DNA of 64,000 nucleotides, taken from contig NZ_JBHTLI010000001.1 in NCBI RefSeq assembly GCF_042678405.1, positions 1,736,001 through 1,800,000 on the forward strand, in the 5' to 3' direction. Below, piece after piece: positions 28,301 to 35,354 of the stretch. Made by a program: the position numbers and the translations under genes. This stretch comes from Salegentibacter_A chungangensis (lineage in GTDB: Bacteria; Bacteroidota; Bacteroidia; Flavobacteriales; Flavobacteriaceae). The stretch's first letter is position 1. The number at the start of each line of letters is the position of its first letter. A model generated the notes under the pieces. It saw nothing but the letters and a program-made list of their open reading frames with translations, did not search any database and had not been told where the DNA came from.

Positions 28301-29020
28301 CGAATCAAAATCTACGGTCCTGTAAAAATCAGGGATATCGGCAGCTTTTGGAGCAAATTGCTCTACTCGTGGTCCTTTTACAAAGGCCACATTATCTTTA
28401 TAAGCCGAAACGATATCGTTAGGATTTTCTTCGGAAGTCTTCCTGATCATCTTGAACAGGGAAGCCGGTTTTTCCTCACCGTCAATAACAAAAGTTCCGT
28501 TGAAGATCTTATGGCGACAGTGCTCAGAATTTACCTGCGAGAATCCGAAGACCTCTGAATCGGTCAGTTTTCGGCCTAATTTTTTGGCAAGATTTTCCAG
28601 ATATTCAACTTCTTCAGGATTTAAGGCCAAACCTTCCTGCTGGTTGTAGGCTTCAATATCTTCAATCTCCTTAATAGCTTCAGGGTTGATGTGAATATCA
28701 AAAATATCCTGGTCCAGAGCTTCATACTTTTGAGAAAGCATAGGGTCGAAATCGTGGAAATGTTCATCTACTTTCATAAATTCCTCGATACGAATAATAC
28801 CGGGAATGCCCATATTCTGGGTGATCTCAACGGCATTTGTACTCCAGGGAGTGATCATAGCGGCACGGGGACCAACAAAAAAATCTGCCAGCGCAGATTT
28901 ATTTAGTTGTTGAGTATTTCCGAAAAGCCAGTTCAGTTTGCTGATATTCTGAGCCGAAAGGTCGTGGTGTGTTTCTACAGCATAAACCTTGGCAGATTGG
29001 GTTCCGAAGAAAAGGATCAT
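25346..29020 (-). CDS. purL: Phosphoribosylformylglycinamidine synthase, single-chain type
   Basis: The 1224-residue enzyme is the large fused form of FGAM synthase in purine biosynthesis. It has an N-terminal PurS-like and linker region, two AIRS-type synthase halves (GFSQVNSEHCRHKIFNG, SLKAETHNFPTTVEPF) and a C-terminal glutamine amidotransferase domain with the nucleophile Cys in LGVCNGCQLF (about residue 1070). Bacteria using separate PurL, PurQ and PurS lack this architecture. It appears to be a stand-alone transcription unit. Confidence 0.97.
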   Translation of the reverse strand: MILFFGTQSAKVYAVETHHDLSAQNISKLNWLFGNTQQLNKSALADFFVGPRAAMITPWSTNAVEITQNMGIPGIIRIEEFMKVDEHFHDFDPMLSQKYEALDQDIFDIHINPEAIKEIEDIEAYNQQEGLALNPEEVEYLENLAKKLGRKLTDSEVFGFSQVNSEHCRHKIFNGTFVIDGEEKPASLFKMIRKTSEENPNDIVSAYKDNVAFVKGPRVEQFAPKAADIPDFYRTVDFDSVISLKAETHNFPTTVEPFNGAATGSGGEIRDRLAGGKGSLPLAGTAVYMTSYSRLEKEGRDWESGMQERDWLYQTPMDILIKASNGASDFGNKFGQPLISGSVLTFEHSEHERSLGYDKVIMLAGGVGYGKADQAKKDIPKKGDKIVVLGGDNYRIGMGGAAVSSADTGEFSSGIELNAIQRSNPEMQKRAANAVRGMVESEENPIVSIHDHGAGGHLNCLSELVEETGGKIDLDALPVGDPTLSAKEVIGNESQERMGLVIGDSKLEILKRVADRERSPMYEVGDVTGDHKFTFEGKKSGQKPMDLDLTDMFGSSPKTVMKDNTVKREYADLQYSSEKIHDYLNQLLQLEAVACKDWLTNKVDRCVSGRVAKQQTAGPLQLPLNNCGVMALDYKGKEGVATSIGHSPVSALVDPVAGSKNSIAESLSNIVWAPLEKGLKSVSLSANWMWPCNNEGEDARLYQAVEGVSNFAIALGINVPTGKDSLSMKQRYKDGEVISPGTVIISAAGHCDDITKVVEPVLQKDGGDIYYINLSQDEFKLGGSSFAQILNKVGSEVPTIKDDEKFAESFNAIQELIKKDLILAGHDVASGGLITSLLEMCFADTDLGADLDLSALKEKDAVKLLFNENCGIIFQAKNASVEELLSEKGIEFFKIGKAIEGDSLNIKNNDDKFSFNIAELRDTWYKTSFLLDERQSGIDKATERFHNYKEQSLEFRFPENFTGKLPKLDENKPRIKAAILREKGSNSEREMARAMYLAGFDVKDVHMTDLISGRETLEDISFIGTVGGFSNSDVLGSAKGWAGAFLYNEKAKTALDNFFKREDTLSLGVCNGCQLFIELGLINPEHEQKPKMLHNESHKFECNFTSIEIQPNNSVMLSSLAGSKLGIWAAHGEGKFSFPYEEERYNIVGKYGYEGYPANPNGSHYNTAMMTDASGRHLVTMPHLERSTFQWNWAYYPKGRKDEVTPWLEAFVNARKWLEKTRNQ

Positions 29021-29120
29021 TACGGGTTGTTTTGTGTTGTTGTGTACAGCCGCAAATTTAGAATATTTTTAAGATTATTCAGAGAATAGAAACATAAAAT
29101 AAGGGATGGCTTTAAACAAA

Positions 29121-29147
29121 AAAGCGGCAGGAACTTCCTGTCGCTTT
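29121..29147 (-). terminator. Intrinsic terminator after rsmB-like gene
   Basis: A 12-bp stem (AAAGCGGCAGGA / TCCTGTCGCTTT with one G-U-capable mismatch) and a 3-nt loop, with T-rich sequence on the - strand side after the stem. Confidence 0.8.
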
Positions 29148-29172
29148 TCTTGATTTTTTATAGTCCTTTATA

Positions 29173-30387
29173 TTAATTGCTTTTTTCCAGCAATGCCATA
29201 TAGAATCCGTCATAACCGGTTTCAGAAGAAAGTATCTTTTCATCTTTTACCTTTTTGAAATCTTTCCCGGCTTCCGAATTCAGGAATTTTTCCACCTGGT
29301 CCTGATTTTCTGAAGGTAAGACCGAGCAGGTGGCGTAAACCATTTTTCCTCCCGGTTTCAGTATTTTAGAGTATTGTTCTAAAATTTCAGATTGGGTTTG
29401 CTTCAGAGTTTCGATAAACTCAGGCTGCAGTTTCCACTTTGCATCAGGATTCCGGCTAAGCACTCCAAGTCCGCTACAAGGGGCATCGATAAGAACACGA
29501 TCGGCACTGCCTTTAAGCTTTTTAATGACCTTATTGTTATCTATGGCACGCGGATCAATATTATGAGCGCCGGCACGACGTGCACGGCGTTTTAATTCTT
29601 TCAGTTTATTTCCGTAGATATCCAGTGCAACGATCTGGCCTTTGTTTTCCATAAGGGCGGCCAGGTGAAGCGTTTTGCCACCGGCACCGGCGCAGGTGTC
29701 TACAACCCGCATTCCTGGTTGTACGTCGAGAAAATGGGCAACCAGTTGTGAAGAAGCATCCTGTACCTCAAAGAACCCATCTTTAAAGGCTTGGGTTTTG
29801 AAGACATTGGCACGTTCTTCCAGGACTAATGCCTCAGGATGGTTCTTTATGGGACGGGTAAATATTTCTTCGTCCGCAAGTTGCTTCTGCAGTGCCTCTT
29901 TAGTGGTTTTTAAGGTATTTGTCCTTATGATCACCGGGGCCTGTTCGTTAAGGGCGTGGATCTCCTTTTCCCATTTCTTTTCCCCAAGTTCTTTTACTCC
30001 GGTCTCATCCAGCCAATCCGGAATAGACTCACGGTATTTTCTGATCTTGCTCAGGCTGTCAAACTTCCCTTTGATTCTACGGGTTGGAGTTTCCTCCAGT
30101 TGTTTCCAATCGGGTAATTTTATACCTCTTAAAGTGGCCCATACTGCAAAAAGACGAAACAGGTTCTGGCGTGAAAATGGTTCTTTTACTTCGGCAATTT
30201 CGGCGTATAACCTTTTCCACCTTACAATATCGTAAGTGGTTTCAGCAATAAAACTGCGGTCACGGGAACCCCAGCGTTTATCCCTTTTCAGGGTTTTTTC
30301 GATTACCTTATCGGCATATTTTCCTTCGTTGAAAATTTCGGAAAGAGCATCTATAGTAGCAAAAACCAAATTTCGATGTAAACGCAT
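29173..30387 (-). CDS. rsmB: RsmB/NOP-family RNA (cytosine-C5) methyltransferase
   Basis: The 404-residue protein has a NusB-like helical N-terminus and a Rossmann methyltransferase domain. It shows the SAM motif VDTCAGAGGKTLHLA, motif IV DAPCSGLG (catalytic-type Cys, about 304) and motif VI YATCSVLPSENQ (nucleophile-type Cys, about 352). E. coli RsmB methylates C967 of 16S rRNA; the exact target here is by family similarity only. It is transcribed alone, with divergent YCF48-like gene upstream. Confidence 0.85.
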   Translation of the reverse strand: MRLHRNLVFATIDALSEIFNEGKYADKVIEKTLKRDKRWGSRDRSFIAETTYDIVRWKRLYAEIAEVKEPFSRQNLFRLFAVWATLRGIKLPDWKQLEETPTRRIKGKFDSLSKIRKYRESIPDWLDETGVKELGEKKWEKEIHALNEQAPVIIRTNTLKTTKEALQKQLADEEIFTRPIKNHPEALVLEERANVFKTQAFKDGFFEVQDASSQLVAHFLDVQPGMRVVDTCAGAGGKTLHLAALMENKGQIVALDIYGNKLKELKRRARRAGAHNIDPRAIDNNKVIKKLKGSADRVLIDAPCSGLGVLSRNPDAKWKLQPEFIETLKQTQSEILEQYSKILKPGGKMVYATCSVLPSENQDQVEKFLNSEAGKDFKKVKDEKILSSETGYDGFYMALLEKSN

Positions 30388-30437
30388 AAATAAATTTTAA
30401 GACTGCAAAGGTAAGCTTTTTTACTGCGGAAAAAATT

Positions 30438-30445
30438 TATCTTTG
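30438..30445 (+). promoter_or_regulatory. Candidate -7 promoter box for YCF48-like gene
   Basis: TATCTTTG matches TAnnTTTG, 16 bp before the ATG at 30462. No good -33 element is visible. Confidence 0.4.
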
Positions 30446-30461
30446 GGTACAAATTCTATCT

Positions 30462-31520
30462 ATGAAACGTATATTTTATCTCGCAATACTACTGGTTTTC
30501 GCCTGTAAATCAGATAATAAAGAAGGGAAGGCTCAGGTTCAAAAGCCTGGATATTTTAGTTCGGTGGAAGTAGAACCGATCCTGGAAGCCGATACCCTGA
30601 GCATCAGAGCGATCGAAGTGATTGGGAACAACCTGGCCTTTGCAGGAAATAAAGGGGTTTACGGACTTTATAACCGCCAGGCAAATACCTGGAAAACCAA
30701 TGTTCAGAAATATGATACCCTTGTACCTGAATTTAGGGCTGTGGCAAGTACTCCCAATGACTTCTTTATGCTAAGCGTGGCAAGCCCGGCACTTCTATAC
30801 AAAACAGGGGAGAATGGAAAGATGGAGCTTGTTTATGAGGAAGATGATGAGAAGGCATTTTATGACTCTATGGCTTTCTGGAACGATTCCGAAGGGATAG
30901 CGATGGGCGATCCTACCCAAAACTGTTTATCTGTGATCATTACCCGTGATGCGGGAAAAACCTGGAAAAAACTTAGCTGTGATGTACTGCCTGAAGCCGA
31001 AGAAGGGGAAGCAGCATTCGCAGCAAGTAACTCGAACATAGCTGTAAAAGGGGATAATACCTGGATCCTTTCCGGAGGAAAAAGGTCAAGAGTTTTCTAT
31101 TCTCCCGACAAAGGAAAGACCTGGGAGGTATTCGAAACTCCGCTGGTTCAGGGAGAAGCTACCACCGGCGGTTACAGTATTGCTTTTTATGATGAAAATA
31201 ATGGCTTTATAATTGGCGGAGATTATACAAAGCCAAAGGAAAATAGGGCAAATAAAGCTGTGACCAAAGACGGGGGGAAGACCTGGCAGCTTGTTGGTAA
31301 GGACAAAGACCCGGGCTATAAAAGCTCGGTTAGGTATGTTCCGGGCTCTAATGCAGCAGAACTTGTTGCTTCAGGTTTCAGTGGAATATCGTATTCCAAG
31401 GATTCCGGAAGTACCTGGAATAAACTTTCTGAAGAAGGTTTTTATACATTAAGATTCATAGATGATTCCACAGCCTATGCAGCAGGGAAGGGGAGAATAG
31501 CCTTGTTGCATTTTAAATAA
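30462..31520 (+). CDS. YCF48-like / BNR-repeat beta-propeller lipoprotein
   Basis: The 352-residue protein has a lipoprotein signal with C15 (LLVFAC). Repeated Asp-box motifs are visible (TRDAGKTWKKL, SPDKGKTWEVF, TKDGGKTWQLV, SKDSGSTWNKL), which define BNR/YCF48-type beta-propellers. In plants and cyanobacteria Ycf48 helps assemble photosystem II; that role cannot apply here, and the bacterial function is unknown. It is a single gene with its own promoter-like box and terminator. Confidence 0.85.
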   Translation: MKRIFYLAILLVFACKSDNKEGKAQVQKPGYFSSVEVEPILEADTLSIRAIEVIGNNLAFAGNKGVYGLYNRQANTWKTNVQKYDTLVPEFRAVASTPNDFFMLSVASPALLYKTGENGKMELVYEEDDEKAFYDSMAFWNDSEGIAMGDPTQNCLSVIITRDAGKTWKKLSCDVLPEAEEGEAAFAASNSNIAVKGDNTWILSGGKRSRVFYSPDKGKTWEVFETPLVQGEATTGGYSIAFYDENNGFIIGGDYTKPKENRANKAVTKDGGKTWQLVGKDKDPGYKSSVRYVPGSNAAELVASGFSGISYSKDSGSTWNKLSEEGFYTLRFIDDSTAYAAGKGRIALLHFK

Positions 31521-31521
31521 A

Positions 31522-31547
31522 AAATCCGGTTATCTTCAACCGGATTT
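31522..31547 (+). terminator. Intrinsic terminator after YCF48-like gene
   Basis: AAATCCGGTT, loop ATCTTC, AACCGGATTT, then T-run. A-rich sequence on the other side makes it potentially bidirectional. Confidence 0.9.
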
Positions 31548-31605
31548 TTTCATTCTAACTAACCAAAAAAACTAAACATAAAACTCGCAATGAGTTTTAT
31601 TCCTT

Positions 31606-32040
31606 TTACTTTTCATCTGCCTTTCGGGCTCGGTATTCTTTGATAAGCTTTTTGTGGAACTCATCTTCCAGCTTGTGGAGTTTAATGATATCCTGAGCCG
31701 AAATAATTTCCTTTAGTTCAGAGAAAAGCTGCTTTTTAATACTGTACTCTTCTTTTTCAATTTTGAGATACTCCTGAAGCATATTTTCAGCTTCGCTTTC
31801 AGAAATACACTCTATATTTTTTAGCTCTATGTGCTCTCTTTGGTGTAATTCCCTGCGTTTGGTTTCATATTCGTTGTAAATAGGCCAGAACTCTTGTGCT
31901 ACTTTATTACTTAGATTAAGTTCCTGGGTAATAAATGCGGTCTTCAGGGCTTTGATCCTTTCCCGGTCTTCCTCACGAGACTGGGCCTGCGCCTGTAGCA
32001 GGGGTGTGAACATAAGCAGGCAGATAAGAATCTTTTTCAT
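31606..32040 (-). CDS. Periplasmic sensor-of-ECF-type small protein (Spy/CpxP-like)
   Basis: The 144-residue protein has a signal peptide (1-20, LLQAQAQ) and a helical Lys/Glu-rich body (FITQELNLSNKVAQEFWPIYNEYE) like proteins annotated as sensors of ECF sigma factors in flavobacteria. It is the third gene of a sigma factor, membrane protein, periplasmic protein operon, 7 bp after its predecessor. A role in sensing envelope stress is inferred from position. Confidence 0.75.
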   Translation of the reverse strand: MKKILICLLMFTPLLQAQAQSREEDRERIKALKTAFITQELNLSNKVAQEFWPIYNEYETKRRELHQREHIELKNIECISESEAENMLQEYLKIEKEEYSIKKQLFSELKEIISAQDIIKLHKLEDEFHKKLIKEYRARKADEK

Positions 32041-32047
32041 AGCAATT

Positions 32048-32590
32048 TTATTCTAAAATATAAACAGGGTCTTCAACATTTTCATCTATATAATCCAGTG
32101 CAGCATCAGAATCGAGCTCATTGAAATTGGTAGGGTCTATTGTATAGCCTTCCCCAAAAACCGCAGAAGAAACTTCTGAAGTGCTTAATTCAATATAACC
32201 ATCGTCATAGGCCTCATCAATATAATTCTCAAGGGCAGAAACCTCTACATTGTTCCAGGAGTTTTCAGGCTCCTCCTCCAGGTTTACCGTACCAAAGACA
32301 GCGATTAAAATCGCAGCTATTCCCGCTACATAGTAGAGGATTTCTTTGGTGGAAATAGAAATAACCTTTGGATCGTTTTCCCTTTGCTCAGCTGAAAAAA
32401 CGAAGTCTAAGTTTTCAAAATAATCCTCAGGAACCCTATAACCGGGAGACTTTAATTTTTCAGCCTCATTAAGCCCGGCACTATCAGCAATATTAACCAT
32501 TTCGAGAAAATCTTCTTCAAACTCCTCAAAATAATTATCAGGGGTTTTAAATCCCGGATTTTTATGATATGCTGAATGATTCTTTTTCAT
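32048..32590 (-). CDS. Single-pass membrane protein of ECF operon, putative anti-sigma factor
   Basis: The 180-residue protein has two short repeats in the N-terminal half (PGFKTPDNYFEEFEEDF and PGYRVPEDYFENLDFVF), one membrane helix near 85-101 (LYYVAGIAAILIAVFGTV) and an acidic C-terminal domain. It lies directly between the ECF sigma gene and the sensor-type gene, the usual place of an anti-sigma factor, but I see no recognised anti-sigma domain. Confidence 0.65.
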   Translation of the reverse strand: MKKNHSAYHKNPGFKTPDNYFEEFEEDFLEMVNIADSAGLNEAEKLKSPGYRVPEDYFENLDFVFSAEQRENDPKVISISTKEILYYVAGIAAILIAVFGTVNLEEEPENSWNNVEVSALENYIDEAYDDGYIELSTSEVSSAVFGEGYTIDPTNFNELDSDAALDYIDENVEDPVYILE

Positions 32591-32622
32591 TTGGTTCTTT
32601 GACTGAACAATTATTAAAAGGT

Positions 32623-33168
32623 TTAATTCTTTTTTAGATATTCCTGAATTTTCTTTACCGCAATATGGTAGGACGCCTTCAGGGCTCCTTCACTGGTCTC
32701 CAGGATCTCAGACATTTCGCGATATTTCAGATCCTCAAAATACTTCATATTAAACACCTGCTGTTGTTTGAAGGGAAGCCTGGCGATAGCTTTCTGTAAT
32801 TTTAGCTGAATCTCGTCACCTTCAAAAAATACATCGCTTTGCAGATTGTCTATAAGCTGATTCTGCAACTCTTCGGAGGTGATCTGGTTGCGTTTGGCCT
32901 TTTTGTTTAAAAAAGTAATCGCTTCATTCGTAGCAATTCGGTACATCCAGGAGTACAGTTTACTATCACCTTTGAATTGATCAATATTTTTAAAGATCTT
33001 GAAAAAAGTATTCTGAAGCACATCGTGTGAATCTTCGTGATCTTTCACCATATTCCTGATGTGCCAGTAAAGCCTCTCCTTGTACAGGGACATAAGTTCC
33101 CTGAACGCATCCTGGGTGGAGGCCGGCTCTTTTAAGCGTTGTATGAGTAGATTTTCGGATTCCCGCAA
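32623..33168 (-). CDS. ECF RNA polymerase sigma factor
   Basis: The 181-residue protein has sigma region 2 (MVKDHEDSHDVLQNTFFKIF, YSWMYRIATNEAITFLNKK) and region 4 (LPFKQQQVFNMKYFEDLKYR, SEGALKASYHIAVKKIQ). The start is a TTG. It is the first gene of a three-gene operon with a membrane protein and a periplasmic protein, so it probably responds to an envelope signal. Confidence 0.92.
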   Translation of the reverse strand: MRESENLLIQRLKEPASTQDAFRELMSLYKERLYWHIRNMVKDHEDSHDVLQNTFFKIFKNIDQFKGDSKLYSWMYRIATNEAITFLNKKAKRNQITSEELQNQLIDNLQSDVFFEGDEIQLKLQKAIARLPFKQQQVFNMKYFEDLKYREMSEILETSEGALKASYHIAVKKIQEYLKKN

Positions 33169-33517
33169 CGGCTTCTTAATATGATTTGAATACAGCTCTT
33201 AGGTTTGTAAGAGGCTAAAGGTATAGAAAAGTTTAAAGCTGAAGAATATTTTACAGGTTTAAGTGTTGTAAGAAATCCTTGTAGGAATGAGGGCTAAGCT
33301 CCGATGAACGACCTTTTTTTTAGTCAAAAGGTATTTTTTGTTTGGAGAAGTTTAATTTTGTAGTATCTTTATCAAAGATAATTTGATTTAATCTTTTTTT
33401 GCCCCAAACTAAAAATGATTTAAATCGTTTATTTCCATTAGCCCCAAGATGGAAATAATTTTCGCTAAAACGGATGATTAACATCATCCGTTTTTTTGTT
33501 TTCAGATGTTTTTAAAT
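33169..33517. other. 349-bp gene-free stretch
   Basis: No convincing coding sequence lies between the sigma gene and the ABC exporter gene. The left part has an inverted repeat CTCTTA-GGTTTG-TAAGAG (33196-33213) upstream of the sigma gene. The right part is a series of hairpins ending in a terminator and is listed separately as a candidate small RNA. Confidence 0.7.
33364..33497 (+). ncRNA. Candidate small RNA: hairpin chain with intrinsic terminator
   Basis: Four inverted repeats follow each other. They are TATCTTT-ATC-AAAGATA (33364-33380), the near-palindrome AATGATTTAAATCGTT (33414-33429), a perfect 10-bp stem TTATTTCCAT / ATGGAAATAA with loop TAGCCCCAAG (33429-33458), and the terminator stem CGGATGAT-TAAC-ATCATCCG (33471-33490) with seven T residues. 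The motif GCCCCAA occurs twice, single-stranded at 33401-33407 and in the loop at 33441-33447. A -7-like box TAATTTTG at 33353-33360 would place the 5' end near 33367. No gene precedes the terminator on this strand, which is why an independent RNA is proposed. The hairpin could instead serve as the terminator of the convergent ABC gene. Confidence 0.45.
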
Positions 33518-35341
33518 TTAGTCGAAAGACTGCATTTCTACGAGTTTCTGGTAGGTACCGCCTTTGGAAAGCAGTTCTTCGTGGCGGCCTTGTTCTACGA
33601 TTTCCCCTCTTTGCATCACCACAATATTATCGGCGCTCTGAATGGTAGATAGTCTGTGAGCGATCACAACAGAAGTTCTGTTCTTCATCATGTTCTCCAA
33701 GGCTTTTTGTACCAGCTTTTCGCTTTCGGTATCCAGGGCTGAAGTCGCTTCGTCCAGGATCATAATTGGAGGATTCTTAAGCACGGCTCTGGCTATAGAA
33801 AGACGTTGTTTCTGGCCTCCGCTAAGTTTATTCCCGCTATCTCCAATATTGGTGTCCAGACCAAGAGGTAGTTCTTTAACAAACTCCCAGGCGTTGGCGA
33901 TCTTCAGGGCTTCAATTATTTCTTCGTCTGTAGCCTTGTCCTTTCCGAGGCTCACATTATTTCTAATAGTGTCGTTAAAAAGTATAGAATCCTGGGTTAC
34001 CAATCCCATCAGGTTACGAAGAGAATACTTCGAGATCTGGCGAATATCGGTACCGTCAATTTTAATGTTGCCTTCATTTACATCGTAAAAACGGGTGATC
34101 AGGTTGGCAATTGTGGATTTTCCGCTTCCGGACTGTCCCACAAGTGCAACTGTTTTTCCTTTTGGGACTTTTATGCTGAAATTCTTAAGTACCTTTTCTT
34201 TTTCATATTTAAAACTGATATTCTCTACTTCAATGGCTTCTTCAAACTTCTTCTTATCTATCGCGTTTGGAGCATCAATTAGATTTGAAGGGGTCTCCAG
34301 GACGTGCAGGATCCTTTCGGCTGCTGCATTTCCTTTCTTAACACTGTAAGATGCTTTTGAGATTTGTTTGGCCGGTGTAAGAATGTTATAGGCCAGCCCA
34401 AGAAAAGCAATGAAGGTGGCTGCATCCAGGCTGCCTTCCACAAGCACCATATTCCCGCCAAACCAAAGAATGATCACAATTACAAAGATTCCAAGGAATT
34501 CGCTGGTAGGAGAGGCTAGGTTTTGTCTGTTTATGAGCTGATTCAGAATATGATTTAAACGGCTGGTAGATTTCTCAAACCTCTTCTGAAACTTGTTTTC
34601 GGCATTAAATCCTTTCACGATCTTAAGACTGGAAAGGGTTTCTTCAACCAGGGACAGAAAATATCCATTCTCCTCCTGTGCTTGGTTCGATTGTTTTTTC
34701 AGTTTTTTTCCGATAAGGGAGATCACAAAACCGGATACGGGCAAAAATACGAACACGAAAATGGTCAGTTTTGCACTCATCATCAGCATCGCGATAATGG
34801 TGAAAATGATGGTAAGTGGCTCTCTTACTATAAGTTCCAGGATCGATAGGAACGAAGTCTGGACTTCATTCACATCGGCAGTGATCCTCGAAATTGTATC
34901 TCCTTTCCTTTTTTCAGAGAAATAAGACACCGGCAGCTCCAGTATCTTTCGGTACATCGCATCACGTACATCCTTGAGCACCCCGTTCCTTAAAAAAGTA
35001 ATGAAAAACGCTGCGAGGTATCCGAACAGGTTTTTCAGAAAGAAAAGAACCACCACGATCCCGCAAATAAAGATAAGAGCTGAAACTTCGTCTTCAGCCA
35101 CCCGTTGACTCACATAGAAGTTGAAATAATCTACGGCATAGTCTTTAAGCCCGGCCAAACCTTCCCAAACGGGTTTTGTGTTCACCCTCTTGCTTTTGTC
35201 GAATAATACGTTAATTACCGGAATCAGTGCTATAAAAGACAGCGTGCTGAAAGCAGCGTAGAAAATATTACAAATAATGTTTAAGATCGCGTATTTCTTG
35301 TAGGGAATTGCGAACTGGAGTATTTTTCTGAAATAGGTCAT
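33518..35341 (-). CDS. MsbA-like ABC exporter (fused permease/ATPase)
   Basis: The product is about 607 residues from the ATG at 35341 (MTYFRKIL); a TTG at 35368 overlaps the preceding gene and is less likely. An N-terminal six-helix exporter domain is followed by an ATPase domain with Walker A GQSGSGKST (about residue 403), signature LSGGQKQRLSIARA and Walker B IMILDEATSALD. The family exports lipids, lipid A core, peptides or drugs; the substrate is not evident. The gene starts 13 bp after the phosphosugar mutase stop. Confidence 0.92.
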   Translation of the reverse strand: MTYFRKILQFAIPYKKYAILNIICNIFYAAFSTLSFIALIPVINVLFDKSKRVNTKPVWEGLAGLKDYAVDYFNFYVSQRVAEDEVSALIFICGIVVVLFFLKNLFGYLAAFFITFLRNGVLKDVRDAMYRKILELPVSYFSEKRKGDTISRITADVNEVQTSFLSILELIVREPLTIIFTIIAMLMMSAKLTIFVFVFLPVSGFVISLIGKKLKKQSNQAQEENGYFLSLVEETLSSLKIVKGFNAENKFQKRFEKSTSRLNHILNQLINRQNLASPTSEFLGIFVIVIILWFGGNMVLVEGSLDAATFIAFLGLAYNILTPAKQISKASYSVKKGNAAAERILHVLETPSNLIDAPNAIDKKKFEEAIEVENISFKYEKEKVLKNFSIKVPKGKTVALVGQSGSGKSTIANLITRFYDVNEGNIKIDGTDIRQISKYSLRNLMGLVTQDSILFNDTIRNNVSLGKDKATDEEIIEALKIANAWEFVKELPLGLDTNIGDSGNKLSGGQKQRLSIARAVLKNPPIMILDEATSALDTESEKLVQKALENMMKNRTSVVIAHRLSTIQSADNIVVMQRGEIVEQGRHEELLSKGGTYQKLVEMQSFD

Positions 35342-35354
35342 AAATAACGAGCGA

